From Heterocephalus glaber (Eukaryota; Chordata; Mammalia; Rodentia; Bathyergidae), in contig NW_004624730.1 in the NCBI RefSeq assembly GCF_000247695.1, positions 35,467,558-35,531,557 on the forward strand: a stretch of DNA of 64,000 bases, written 5' to 3'. Every line of letters starts with the position of its first letter. Within the stretch, counting starts at the first letter, position 1. Positions 33,650-46,210 of the stretch are shown here, in pieces. Made by a program: the position numbers and the translations under genes. The notes under the pieces are model-generated. The model worked only from the letters and a program-made list of their open reading frames with translations, had not been told where the DNA came from and made no database searches.

Positions 33650-33945
33650 CTTGGGCATCAAATATAGAGGAATCATCATGTGCAAAGAACATAAGCAAAT
33701 GAGATATGAGGCTATGTGTGGTGCCCATGGGAAATGATTATCACTGCTCGTCAGTCCTTAATGGAGGACAGGTAGTAATGAGCAGCATTAATCAGGTTGG
33801 ACAGTTAGGGTGGAGCCCAATTATGCATTCTTTAGAAACACAAATAAGGTAGCCTAAACTTAATGTAACAGACACCAGGGAACCATTGTGGATTCTTAAA
33901 CAAGGAAATACCACGATGGCAAATTTTCTAGGACCCTAAAACAGT
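33650..33945 (-). mobile_element. L2 LINE fragment, antisense
   Basis: 'atgtgcaaagaacataagcaaatgag', 'aggttggacagttagggtggag' and 'ccattgtggattcttaaacaagg' follow the inverted L2 ORF/3' order. Confidence 0.5.
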
Positions 33946-36839
33946 TATTACATAGTCTTTCCAGCATGTGCTCTTCTATTTATCCTGTCTCATTAGCAAA
34001 ATCTAAGCCATTATATTTATTTTCCTAAATAGTCTTTTCCTGGAAACACTAACAATAATTCAGTATAATTCCCATAATGAAATGATTTTTCTATTGCACT
34101 TAGCCATTTCTATTAGAAAAAAATAAAAAATTAAATAAAATAACATATTATATATATATATTTCCCTTACTTTGCTTGAAGAAAAGGCTCACTTCATGAG
34201 CAATTATTTGTAGATCTGGCTTATAATAAAATCATATCATGTAAATGAACTGGATTGACTTAAAGATGAAATTCTGATTATAACAATATGGGGGCTTTGC
34301 AATATTCCATTAGAGAGAAAGGAAATGCTAGTCAGCAACCTGACCAGGAAAAAAACTGTTTTGGTCCATAAATTATGCAGCTTTGTGTTTATTCAATTAA
34401 GTTAATTCTAAATGAATCCTTCTGTAAAAACGCTATGTAAATACTGCAATGTCCATCAGGAAGGCAGGCTGAGGGATGTGAGAGAACCATAGATCAGTTC
34501 TGCCCACCATGGAGGGCCCCATTGACTTTTTCCCTGGATTCCCAACAGTGTGAGATGAAGTTTAATAAAAACTTTGTCTGGCTCCAGGGCTGTGCAAATC
34601 CAGGTGAGGCCTCACAAGTCCTTAAAACTTGATTGTTTGGGGCTGCAGCAACACCAAAATTTGATGGAGATTTTATTAAATCTGGGACAGCCTTAAAAAG
34701 ACATATTTTAAAAGGCAACATGGAGTATTGGGAGGGCTGCCCTGGTGGGCACACAGTCAAATTTTGTATGTATGTATGTATGTATGGGGATCGAATAGGC
34801 AACTGTCTCTTTTCATGACCGTCCATTGAGTAAAGCAGGCTAGCATTGGAATCTAGGATGTTACATCTATCAAATATTCATCTGTATTTGCTATAATTCT
34901 ATTTCTATATTAACAATAACAATTGATTTATCAGGGCAAGAGCAAAGAGCTGTGAAAACTTCCACTTTTAAGAAAGGATTTTTACCTCTCTGCAATTTTC
35001 TTTGTGGCTGGATTTCTTCTCTTGGCCTTAATGATTGTCACCTTGAAGGTCAGAGTTTGATTTCTAACTGATAGAGAGATTCCATGATATACATTTCTCC
35101 CATTCTTGCTTATCTAGCAATATAGTCAATACTGATTTGACTGTTTGCCTACATCAAAACACAAGTGGTGGCTTAAATAAGAAAAACTAGGATGAGGTGG
35201 TAACAGAACAGCTGGAAAACATTATCTCCCCCAGAAAACAACGCTGGTGGTCAGTTAACATTGCTGGGTTTCAAGATAACAATACATGAAAACCCTTTGT
35301 GATATTCTCCCCACTCCCAAAATGTGGGTTATGTTAAAATTTCATGAAACTAAGATTTTTAATTTGATGCTTTTGGATACCTAGAGAAACGTTTTCAAAA
35401 TGGCATTATTGTAGTAATTTAACCTCTGAAAGCCATCTGGAAGACACAACAATTTGGAAATCACCAACAGTAAACACAGTCTCTTGTTATTCTTTCTGCC
35501 ACTACCATTTAAGCTAAGAAGACTCTCGTAGCCTTGCAGAGCTTATATATTTCTGTTTAGAATTTTTTTTAAAGGAAGAAACAATAAATACACAGTGGTC
35601 TCACAGGGAGATAGATCCAATATTCTAGGATGAGTCATCAAAGCTCTAACCTCCACCAAATTTTGGAAATATCAATGGTCAATCTGAAAGTACTGATCTC
35701 GAAAGTCATCGAGTTGATAATACTAGGAAAGTACTTTGAATAAAATGGTATGCAACTGCAGACCTTTAACTAAAGTTTATGGATCTCATAAACATAACCA
35801 CAAAATGTCAGAAATTCCATATCTCCAGGACCCCAGTCAACTCACTACGTCTTTTCTAATTTTTTATAGCATACAATAAGTGAATAATAAGAGAACTGAA
35901 TCTCAAAGTTGTTTGAAATAAAGTATGTACAGATACATAGCTGTCAGATTTTTAAAGAATAATTTCAGCAATAGCTTAGACTAAACTTTTATTTTATTCT
36001 TCCACAGTAACATAAAGCAAAACTTCTCATATCAATTCAGAGCAATGTTCCTTACACTCAAGTTGCCAGTTATAGTTCTCATAAGACTGTTCCCTTTCAC
36101 AAATGGAGTCAATTTCCGAGTCTTTCAGAAGTTAAATCTTTCAAAGGATGAAATCTTTAAAAGATGAAGCTGGAGATTAGGAGTAAGGTATCATGATAAC
36201 CTTGGTCAAATGTGGACACTGCAACTTTTTCAGACATAAGGTTGCCAAGCAATTTGAACAGCTTCCCATGTCTCCCAGCTATTATTTGCTCTGGTTTCTT
36301 CTCTGTGCATTGGTGGTGGTGGGGTGCATGTGTGCATGCATGCGTAAGCATGGTTGCACGTAACATATAAGCCTGTGTGGATCTGGTAAATCGGTCTTTG
36401 CATGTCTCTCCCAGTTAGGGGAATGAAAAGAAGGCATAGTCAGGAAACCCCAGAGGGCCAGTTCTTTGTTTAAAAACCAAGACCATAGAAGACATAAGCT
36501 TTTCATTCTGATCTTGGACTTATTCAAAATTTTAAAAGGCAGAATCATTTTACCTGAAAACTAAATGGGCACTCTGCTCTAGGACATCCTGTGATCTGGA
36601 GCATGTGAGCACTGAGGAGATCATTTCCAGTGTTGCTCTGGTGCCTGTGGGGGTCATGATGGGCACATTGACTGAAAAGTTCTCTGACTTCTCCAAACTA
36701 CCTCCTGGGGGCACCTCCACTGTCCCCTGCAATTTTTTCAGAGTGGGAGAAAGGAACCACCCACAAAAGCTCTCTTGACATTACAAATATTCTTGCTGCA
36801 AACTGGTAAATGAGTTTTTAAAAGAAGCTGTTGATAGTT
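33946..36839. other. Unassigned DNA with minor simple repeats
   Basis: A (TA)n run at about 34147-34162 and (TATG)n at about 34766-34786. No gene signature. The minus-strand frame at 36550-36732 (60 codons) reads with balanced composition but has no recognisable motif. Segment 35000-36100 is repeat-poor. Confidence 0.35.
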
Positions 36840-36960
36840 CTTCATATATTTATTCAACAAGTATTAATTTCCTGACTTTCTCTGTTCTACTATAGGAGGT
36901 AGAAACAAAATATATAAAACAGAGCCAATTCACAAGGCAAACATCAATAAACAAGGCCAT
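36840..36960 (-). mobile_element. L2 LINE 3' end, antisense
   Basis: 'tatatttattcaacaagtattaatttcctgac', 'gtagaaacaaaatatataaaacagagcc' and 'acatcaataaacaaggcc' are the inverted L2 terminus. Confidence 0.6.
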
Positions 36961-37239
36961 TGAGTTGCATCCTCCACATTGTTAATAATGTTATCATCAT
37001 TTATTACTACTAAGCTTTTGGAAGAGAACTTGGTGCTGTTTGGCCCAGCAGAAAACAAGTCTTGCATGACTAAGTTGTTGTGATCTCAGCAGAGACAGTT
37101 CTCCTTGGACAACACCCAGAAGGATGTTGATTACCACAAGGAGCTGAGTACAGCTGGCACAATGTCTATCTCTTCCATCATATTCACCCGCAGCCTTAAT
37201 TTTGATCATTTTCTATTATTCAAATTTAAAATCTACTAG

Positions 37240-37371
37240 TTATTTTTTAAATTTTGAGATAGTATCTCTCTACATTGCCAAGGCTAGTCTCTAACTCCTA
37301 GGTAAAAGGAATCTTTCACCTCAGCCTCTCGAGTACCTGGGACTACAGATGCATGCCACTATGTCAGCTTC
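37240..37371 (-). mobile_element. B1/7SL-derived SINE monomer, antisense
   Basis: 'ttttgagatagtatctctctacattgccaaggctagtctctaactcctagg', then 'cacctcagcctctcgagtacctgggactacagatgcatgccactatg', is the complete inverted 7SL-derived monomer. Its spacing suggests an old full-length (proto-B1-like) copy. Confidence 0.82.
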
Positions 37372-37597
37372 ATGATTATTTTAAAGTTCTTGAAGGCACA
37401 GAAAAGTGTCACTTTCTCTATGTTCCCCCATGCCTAATACGGTGTCTTACACAGCATAGTCTTTTAATGAGAGGTAAAATTTACTTGGGTCTACTGAAGA
37501 GTTTTCCAAACTATCTAAACAATGACTAAAATCAAGCTGTAAATCTTAGGAAGAAAGCACTGGTATCATAAGAGGCCTACTCATTTTTAGTTTAAAT

Positions 37598-37706
37598 GAA
37601 AAAATGTGGGGCTGAGGATTTAGCTCGGTGGTTCTGCCACCTGCCTTGCAAGCACAAGGTCCCAAGTTCAATCCCTGGTACTAAAAAGAAAAAAGAAAAA
37701 ATGTGG
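37598..37706 (+). mobile_element. ID SINE
   Basis: The body at 37610-37694 has A box TAGCTCGGTGG, B box AAGTTCAATCC, end CTGGTACT and an A-rich tail. Duplications gaaaaaatgtgg flank it at 37598-37609 and 37695-37706 (12 of 12). Confidence 0.93.
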
Positions 37707-37860
37707 ACAAAATGTTTATTATAATTACTCCTCAAAACCAACTCATTTATAAATAAAACATGACTTTGTCCAACAAATACACGTCATAATTATTTATTAA
37801 TTGAATCAACTCATTTTTATTGAACATCTACTGTGTAATTGATTTTTTTTTTTACTAAGG

Positions 37861-38859
37861 GCTACAGTTTTAAAATATGATCACAGAAAGAAATGGATAG
37901 GTTATCAAACCTCAAAACTATCACTGGGTGTTTGTGGGTCCTTTCTGCACAGCAAAAGCTTACAGGTTGATATGTCAGGCATAAAACATAGTCCATGCAC
38001 TTGCTTATTTCAGACCCACTTGCTTCCTCCTCACCAGCTTTCTCCCCTATATTCAAACTTTGTCTGCATTCAAAATTTCTCCTTTCTCTGTAGCTCTTGG
38101 CACATTCCCAGAGGTTATCATTACATTTCATGCTGGCAATATCCACACCTCCAAAGAAAGCTTACTAAATCCATTTATGAAATGTTCATCTTGTTAAAAT
38201 AAAGTTGGTATGCAACACATTTGGTACCTCAGCTCTGGTTTTACTCATTCTGTCAGTCTTAGAATGACAACATGGGGAAAATCTCAAAGATTGTTAGCAA
38301 CGTGATCGTTACCTCCAATTCTGATCATCATTGCACTCTTAAAAGGGAAGAGGCACTACATTTATTTTACCCTCTTTTTTATATTTCTGTCTTATTCCCC
38401 CAAGATAACACCAAGAAACCTTTCCCCAGTCTCCATCAGTGGTTGGCTTCCCAATGGCTCTGCATTCCTGGTCTCTCCTTCTTCCCTCGTCTGTAGCTCC
38501 GTCCTAGACCATGTTGCTTTGGATGAGGCATGGGGAGAAGCCATGGTAAATTCATCAGTCTCCATGATGACCCCTCTACTGATTCCTGGTGAGTGATATA
38601 AACCTCCTCTTTTGCCTAAGCAGCTCCAAAGACAGGTTTGATAAGCTCATCATTTAGGCAGCCTTTATGACCACAGCAAGATCTTCCCTGGGCTAATAAT
38701 TATCTCCCATAGGTAATTTTTTAGGCACTGATCATTTGTCTCACTAATCTCTCTATTTGTTCCTGCAGCTAATAGCAGATCCCCAAATACCTTCTGTAAT
38801 TTTCTAACAAGCAGAATTCCAATTCCCCATTAAGAAATTCTGCTTTAAAGTGTAATTAA
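37861..38859. other. Unassigned DNA
   Basis: 37795-37860 just upstream may be an inverted L2 end ('tttttattgaacatctactgtg'). The rest shows no repeat or gene signature. Confidence 0.35.
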
Positions 38860-39540
38860 AGATCATCTAAGAAAAACAGGGCCAATTTTGAACAACCCAT
38901 GAGCAATTTTTTCCTCTGCCAGAAGGAAGGGTGTTTAGGGGGAATTAAAAATCACTTTACAAAATTATAAACAGGTTTAATGCAGCCATTTTGATTAACA
39001 GTTTTGTTATCAAGTAATATATCTAAAATTAAGATAATGGATTTTAAAAGGAATAGACTGAATAAAAATCATCTGCTATTCAACAAGCATATCAACCAAG
39101 CAATTACTAATTCTGTTTATAACTACAGCACTTTACTCTTTTGAAAAGGGCAATGAAAACAAAACTTGGTTTGTGAGCACCTATTAAATTAACATTGATT
39201 TTGTTTTACTGCCAAGCTAAAGAAATACCAACATTAAGGAGTTTTTTAACCCTGTTTAAAGTATGCACACTTACACTGAATTTAGTCCACAGGTCATTTA
39301 TCTTGCTATTTACAATGAACTAAAAAAATCAATCCCCAACACAGAAGTTTTATGTATGGCTATAGAAGAAAAACATGGCTATTTAAGAAATTGTTAGAAA
39401 GCAGCACTACATGATGAAGTAGGACACAAGATGGTTTATGCTATTCAGCTGTAAACCGACTGAAGCGCAACCCACTGTAAATGTCAACAGTTACCTACAT
39501 TTGACCTGTTACAGAAAGGGCTCATTTTAAGCAAATATTG
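38860..39540. other. Repeat-free AT-rich block, candidate conserved noncoding element
   Basis: No interspersed repeat recognised. It is dense in homeobox/SOX/FOX-like words (taattaac, aacaatg, gtttataac, tgtttataa) and contains a CpG cluster at 39456-39472 (accgactgaagcgcaac). Conservation is inferred. Confidence 0.3.
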
Positions 39541-39612
39541 CAACGATATGTGCCAAGGTTATTTTGTCAATTGTTCTTATGTTCCTAAGTTTTAGGGTTG
39601 TTTGGAGGCAAA

Positions 39613-39712
39613 GAGATATAGATAAATAAGATAGATAGGTAGATAGATAGACAGATAGATAGATAGATGTATATATATAGATAGATGCACACACACACAC
39701 ACACATATATAT
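39613..39712 (+). repeat. Compound (GATA)n-(TA)n-(CA)n microsatellite
   Basis: GATA/GACA units, then TA, then GATA, then (CA)n and (TA)n. A 93-codon minus-strand frame here is low-complexity. Confidence 0.95.
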
Positions 39713-40459
39713 GACAGGTAATGTTAGCTGTATTAGATTGAACAGTGAATAAACTACAAGTTTCCTGGTTTTAGAAAATAAGTTCAAATGAGAAATAAAA
39801 GTAATCAAGCCTCACAATATCTATGACAAAATACGGTGCAGCATTGCCTGAAGTGTTGAAACCACTTATGGAAGTCAGCACGTGGAGTTAAGTCCTGCTA
39901 ATATCTGTAAAAACATCTTTCACCAGGTTTGCTACAAATATGATGGCAATGTGCTGTACTCTCTTACTTTGCAAGAACCTGATCTATTTCAAATTAAGTG
40001 AATCTAAAATTGATTGAAAGAAGGGTAGCTATTAGACTTGTGTCAAAATGCCTTCCTGTAAGAGAAATGTACTAGCCTTTTTGAAATTTAATCATAACCC
40101 TTCAGATCTTTCTAAACCACTAGAAACAATTTCTTTTAAAATATATTATAACTGGAAATTAATTCTCCATATTCTGGTTTTTTTAAAATACTTAAGATAT
40201 GTAGAGCATCTCAGGAGTTTTTTAATAAATTATAAAAAGAATTAGAGAGTGGAAACAAATCTGGGGTCCAAATAATTCAGAGCACTCTCTTTCAATTAGG
40301 AGTTTATTTCTAGAGCTTATGCAGGTGTACCAAAGATATTGTCATTGTCACATGGTGACCACTAACCTGTCAACCTAATTCTTGCTTGGATAGAACTTGC
40401 CTTTCTTCTGGTGATATTGTTCTTACTCCAGAAAGATAACAGAAGGGGAGGGAATCTAA
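39713..40459. other. Unassigned DNA, repeat-poor
   Basis: No repeat or gene recognised. 39835-39950 is unique-looking and may belong with the conserved-element candidate upstream. Confidence 0.35.
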
Positions 40460-40620
40460 AAGTTTTGCATCTTCATCATGTAGCTGGTACTGTGCTAACC
40501 ACTTTCACATATTAACATAGTTTTCACAATGGTCCCGTGTATATTGCCGTTTTTCAGAAGAGAAGGCTTACACATTGAGACCCACCCTGAAGGTTACTTT
40601 AGTCAGACCAAAAAGCTTTC
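40460..40620 (+). mobile_element. MIR SINE
   Basis: 'tagctggtactgtgctaaccactttcacatattaacatagttttcacaatggtcc' and 'ttcagaagagaaggcttacacattgag' follow MIR order. Confidence 0.62.
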
Positions 40621-41347
40621 TAATCGATTTGTCTATTAAATAGCAAGAACAACGGAAACTCATAGATGTCAGTTATTTAAAAATCTTTCCTCACGAAGTG
40701 CAAAACCACTGCAATACATAGACTCTAGGTGTGTTTTTATGAAGTTGCATATGGCTCTCAGGAAAAAAGAAAAACCCTTGTCCCTACACATATACATATA
40801 TGAAGATAAAATATCAACTAAGCACAAGGTTTGCAGCTTTAAAATACTAGATGTAAAGCCACATTATAATTCTGAATATTTTTGGCTGAATTTCTTCTCA
40901 CAATATTTGCTTAAGTCTGACTTAACTGTGTGTAGTGGCTGAGGAAGCGCCCACCCCACAGGAAAAGAAGTGTCCCTCTGCCATTGTCTGGTGAGTTGCT
41001 TGTTCTGCAATAGGTTCAAACTAATTTTCTATAGGAATTTTGTCAACTACCTATCTACTTCATGAATTTTTAAAATTATTTTTAAAAAGATAACATTCAT
41101 AAACACACTTGACACAGAAGAAGAAACATACCTAATAATCAATGTGGGGGTCGGAGTCTCCCCCACCAATCCATCCACCCTCTGCACAATACAATGTCCT
41201 CTTCTCATCCATCCCTCGTTCATATGATTGATCCTGTTTCATGGGTCCCAGTGATGTCAGCAATGCTAGTCTCTATCTTAGACAACTAGAGAAGTTTGAT
41301 TTCATTCTTGGTTTTTGAAATAAACACACTGGTGCCTTATCTGGCTC
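40621..41347. other. Unassigned DNA
   Basis: No repeat or gene recognised. Confidence 0.4.
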
Positions 41348-41379
41348 ACCCCACCACCACCACCACCACCACCACCACA
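41348..41379 (+). repeat. (CCA)n microsatellite
   Basis: About ten CCA/CAC units. Confidence 0.95.
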
Positions 41380-41938
41380 CAGTGCCAGCCCCTACTTTGG
41401 ATCCCATAGCCCAGTAAAAAGAGTTAGAAGTAGCATGGGCAGAAACATACCTTCAATACAGGGTCCTCTTGATTGGTTTTAACTAGTATCTCAAGACACA
41501 TTAGTCTAATTTGTCAGGAAAAAATAAGGAGATAGAAACAATACTAGAAAGTGGGGAGATGCCCCAACCCTGCCATTTACTAATCACACTACTTCATCCC
41601 CATGAGTCACAAACACTGTAGCTACAATTGAATGGATTATTTGAGCAACACTGAGGTGGTATTGAGTGAGTACATGCATCTGCTGGATTATTACAAATTA
41701 TTTGATATTTTAAAATATTCCCTCCCATAGGAAATTGTCTTCCCATGAATTAAGACATTCCCTATTTCCAGAAGCCAAGGCTGATTATATCAATACATGT
41801 CTTCTATCAACTTAAATCATAAAAATTTGTTTCACCCCTTGACTTGGGTGCACAAAAGACATGTTCAAAGAAAAATGGTTTGATTTTTTTTTTTTAAATA
41901 ACCAAAAAACACATCTTTTTAAAAATTTTAGAATAAAT

Positions 41939-42098
41939 CAGTATTCCCCAGAAAAGCAACATCGACAGCACCAGGCAGTTTGTTAAAAATGGAAATCCTT
42001 AGTCTCACCCTAGACCTCATGATAAGAAATATCAGAAATATGTATTCACAAGGTCCCCAGGTGATTCTGATACATGCTAAAGTTTGAGAACTGCTAGT
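41939..42098 (+). mobile_element. MER5-type hAT-Charlie element
   Basis: 'aagcaacatcgacagcaccaggcagtttgttaaaaatggaaatcc', 'ctcaccctagacctc' and 'ccccaggtgattctgatacatgctaaagtttgagaactgc' are the left, middle and right parts of the MER5/MER58 group. Confidence 0.78.
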
Positions 42099-42360
42099 GC
42101 AGATTGTACTTGTTTTCTAAAGCAAAAATGGGTTTGAATATCAGCCTCAATTAATAGGTGCATTGACCACACCTATGTAATTTCCCTAAAACCAAGTACT
42201 GGAGACTCTCTTGCCTTGTGCTCATTGCAATGTTGATATTGGTAATTATACTTGTTGAATTTGGTTTGATTTGGTTAAACTTCTCAAAGTTGAAAACAAA
42301 CATTTGGATATAATTCTGGAATGTTATAAATTCAATATTCTTGCTGCTCGTGATACTTCG

Positions 42361-42443
42361 GGGGCAGGGGTTCTAGGGATGGGACCCAGGGTCTTCCAGA
42401 TGAAAACCACACACTCTACCACTGAGCTACAATGCTGGCCCCT
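42361..42443 (-). mobile_element. Old ID SINE, antisense
   Basis: Reverse complement reads ggggccagcattgtagctcagtgg..., with an intact A box and a diverged B-box region. The tail has become C-rich and no flanking duplication is obvious, so it is older than the other IDs. A chance ORF at 42271-42480 crosses it. Confidence 0.85.
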
Positions 42444-45400
42444 GATGAAACATTTTTTAAAAATCTGTATCCAGAGGTAACAATTTAAATACAATTTGTT
42501 ACAATAAGTTTCCTATCTGTTCTTATTTCCATTATCTTGGAATAGACAAGTGGCTATCTTGTAACTTTTTTGAATATGGAAACAAAAATTTCCACTTAAC
42601 TTTCTCAATATTGTATTTGATACTATCTATGAGTTTTAAAATACTTACCCTTATTATCATTTTATTTTCTTTCAATCATTTTAATTCATTGCATGTTACT
42701 TTGTGGGTATTTTTTAAAATTTGACTAGTTAGTCTTAATGTTGGATGGTCTTTTTTTGGATTCTGTCCAAGTTATAAAGATATTTACAGAACCATAAAGG
42801 CAAATCCATATCTGATCTGAAATAAGCCATTTGAAAGAACAGTGATAGCCAACCGAATCACCATTATTCTCTAGTTTGGAAAGGAGGACCTAAGCATTTT
42901 TCAATTATATAAATACGCATCTAGCTAGATAATTCTAAGTAATGTTTTATTTACTGATTAAACATGAGCACACACATTAACAGAGGGCACCAAAAATCTA
43001 GAGCATATAGAGCTTCATATCCTATCTAAGTATTTTCCTTTAATGCACATGACCCTTCCTTTGGATGAACCACTATTTATTAGTGGGCTGCTCTCTGATT
43101 TTACACTTGACTTGGGCCCTGTTGGGAGAGACTTTTGCCCACTCATATTATATTATTTATAATACAGAATATGGGTAATTTCAAGGCTTAGATGACCGTT
43201 CAGTATTAAGACTGATAGATGAAATGTTGTAATAGATTTGCCAAATTTGATGAAAGAAGAAAAGAACATTTTCAGATAATAAAGTATGGCTCAACTCCAG
43301 ACAGCCAGCTGTGAACTTGATTCTTTAAAAATTATTTACATAGTCCAATTGCACTGTCTCTACAATTTTCTTTTTGCACATCAGTCTCAAACGAGAATAT
43401 ATATACATATATATTCATATATATGATTTATTTGGTACTTACTGTTCATTTTGATTTATTGTTACACTATTTGGACTCAACTTTCTCTGAGATGTCTTCT
43501 GTGAAAAATGATGTAACATTTTTACATTTATTATACTTAATGATAAACCTTTCAGTAAATTCACCAATGTAAAAAATGAGCAAAATTGCATACAATTAAT
43601 TTAATGCAACACATGATTTTACTTTAAGAGTTTTTACAGACATAAAAATCTCCAAGATTTTGGCCTTTATCTAGGGCAACTTGCTTTCAGCAAGATACTA
43701 ATTTGAATCAATCTTTTTCCTTTTAGATTATATTAAGGTCAAAATTCTTATGTGAGCCTCATGATTATTTGTGGGTCCTGACAAAGAGAAACAAAACCTA
43801 ACCACTTATTTCTAGCCAAAAGGTTTAGATACGGTTTCTTATTTGATTGTAGGTCTTTTGTGTATGATTTAATGTTTTATTTCTTCTACCAAGAAAAAAG
43901 CAGTTTATAAAATCTAATTCTAAACCAACTTTTTTGAGGTCGGATATATACTTCTAAACAGAATGGAATGCCTTCATCAATTTAAAATGCTTTGCAAATC
44001 CCCTGTCATGCTGTAAGACATGCAGTCCTCAGTTGGGGATAGATTATAAGGGTTAACATCTTTTCAAGTTAATCAAGACTCAATTTAAACTAACTCAATT
44101 CTTTTCCCCCAATTTAATGCGTCCATTTTTTACCACTGACCTGAAAACATTTGATTTCATAGATGTCAATGTAAGAAAAAAAACCCCAAAGAGTAGGTTT
44201 TCATTGCAATGTGTGGCTTTATTAACTTGTTGAAGCTGCCTGGTAAAATTCACATTTCCATGTCTAACACTCCAAATTTTATATTCATTCACTTTTGGCA
44301 TCTTGTTAATGTTGCCATAGAAAGATTTAGTTTATTTTCTTTAACCTATCATTCAGTTTTAAATTTTGGTTATTTCTCCTATAATTTCTTTTGATACCCA
44401 AAAGCCTCACAATTTCATAAATTTTAAGGGTTTAAATATATGCTGCTATGAAATTACTTAATTATGTATTTTCTAGTCCAAACTACAATGCAAAAACCAC
44501 TTATAGTATTAAAAGCAAATAAAATGAAGGTGCTTAATTCAGTTGAGGAAACTCCATAATTCAAAACCAATACCAAATAAATTATATATTTTGTGTGTGA
44601 TTAAAAAATGAAATTATCAAGAAAAATGCATTTTAAAAGAAAATTAACTTTCCCTTATTTTTGTAACAGAACACAATTATCTCTTAAATCACTCTATCCC
44701 TGGAAGATCATATCACCTTCAGCAGGGAAAGTTAGGCCAACTGAAAAATATGTGCTCTGTGAAGAGAGCTTGGGAGTTGCGGAAAGAGAGGGATGAAAGG
44801 ACCTAAGGAATAGTGTTCACTGAATAAAACACTAAGTTTGTACCAAAACTCCAAAATGGTTGAACTCAGAATGGAAGATATTTTACATCAAACCATCACA
44901 TATGATTGATTCAGTTCTGATTTTGATTCAGTTTTCTTTTTTCTTCCTTTTCCCCTGAGACTTTTGATTCACATTTTTTAATAAATCAGGTTTAAGTTCT
45001 CCTTTTTTTTTTAACTTGGAAAATTTCAAGGATTTATACAATTTAACCACCCAGTTGGCTTCATTTTTCTGTCTGAGCTCTTTTATTTTCATATCTCCTT
45101 TCACAGAAAAGTCCATTTTCCATGATTCCAGTATTATTGTTATAATGCAACAGAAATTCACTAAACAACTGTGGAATTTCAAACCCTTCTGACTCTCCTG
45201 GCAGCTGGCCTTCTCTAATCACTGACCGTTAAACCTGCCTTTGGTCACTAATGCACTAAAACATTGCTAATGACATGGAGGTATGACAAGATAAGACTAG
45301 TCTCATAATGAATGACTCTACAAAAGCAAAGTGGCAAAAGTAATTATAGAATCACATGGACCACTGGCCTTGAATTGCTATGGACCTCCCATTTCATGTT

Positions 45401-46152
45401 CGGCTAAAACAACTCAGAGATAACCTTCTGTTCAGTAGAAGCGGAGGTTGTATCACACATGTACTTCAACTGACACATGCTTCTTCTGCTTCAAGAACTA
45501 ATTGCTCTATAGAAAAAATATCTTCAATTTCTTTATTTCCAAGATGAATTAGACAGTTTTCCATATTTAAATTGTGTTTTGGCTCTATACACAAACCTTG
45601 TGGAAATTAAGGTTCATGATTTTTAAATATTTTAACAATATTGTTCTAGATTTTATTAAATACCACTTGGCATCCCAACTTCTCATGCATTTCCATAAAA
45701 CTTCCCAAGAAGTTTTAACTTATATATAATACATAACCAGCATAATTACAAAAGGGTTGATTGCATCTCAGTACGTCAAATATTTCATCTGATGTAATTA
45801 TACCAAGGAAATTCTAATCAACAATCTGCTTAAAGATGCTGATAAAAGTATGTGAATATCAAAAAATATTTTGTTATTTTAAAAATATGTTTCAATTCAA
45901 ATAAAAATCCTGTGAGCAGAATAATAAAATTTTATCCATAATTCTATCATACTTGATTTGTAAAATCAAAAATGTATCTTTAATCAAGCAATAAAAGGAC
46001 TGCTTCACTCAGGCGACACCAAAACAGCCCAGTTGCTTCACCATAAAATTGTGTTGTGGACTCCAGCTCCTGATAAAGTCACCTTTAGTCAAATGAACAT
46101 TTTTCTCTACAGCCTGTTAATAGACAATATGGAGGTGATGATAAACCCAGGA

Positions 46153-46155
<3 letters not shown>
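42444..46155. other. Unassigned AT-rich DNA
   Basis: No confident interspersed repeat and no gene over 3.7 kb. A (TA)n imperfect palindrome lies at about 43398-43424 and T runs at about 41887 and 45003. Frames here (up to 84 codons) are lysine- or hydrophobic-rich by composition. Confidence 0.35.
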
Positions 46156-46203
<48 letters not shown>

Positions 46204-46210
46204 GATATAT
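46156..46210 (+). repeat. (AC)n microsatellite followed by (TA)n
   Basis: About 20 AC units at 46156-46197, then tatatagatatat. Confidence 0.97.

Noticed and set aside
39613..39712. Repeated units that might suggest a CRISPR-like or satellite array
   Set aside because: The units are 4-bp and 2-bp microsatellites with no spacers, and the context is a vertebrate genome.
41886..41897. T run as a possible inverted retrocopy tail
   Set aside because: No poly(A) signal complement or flanking duplication found.
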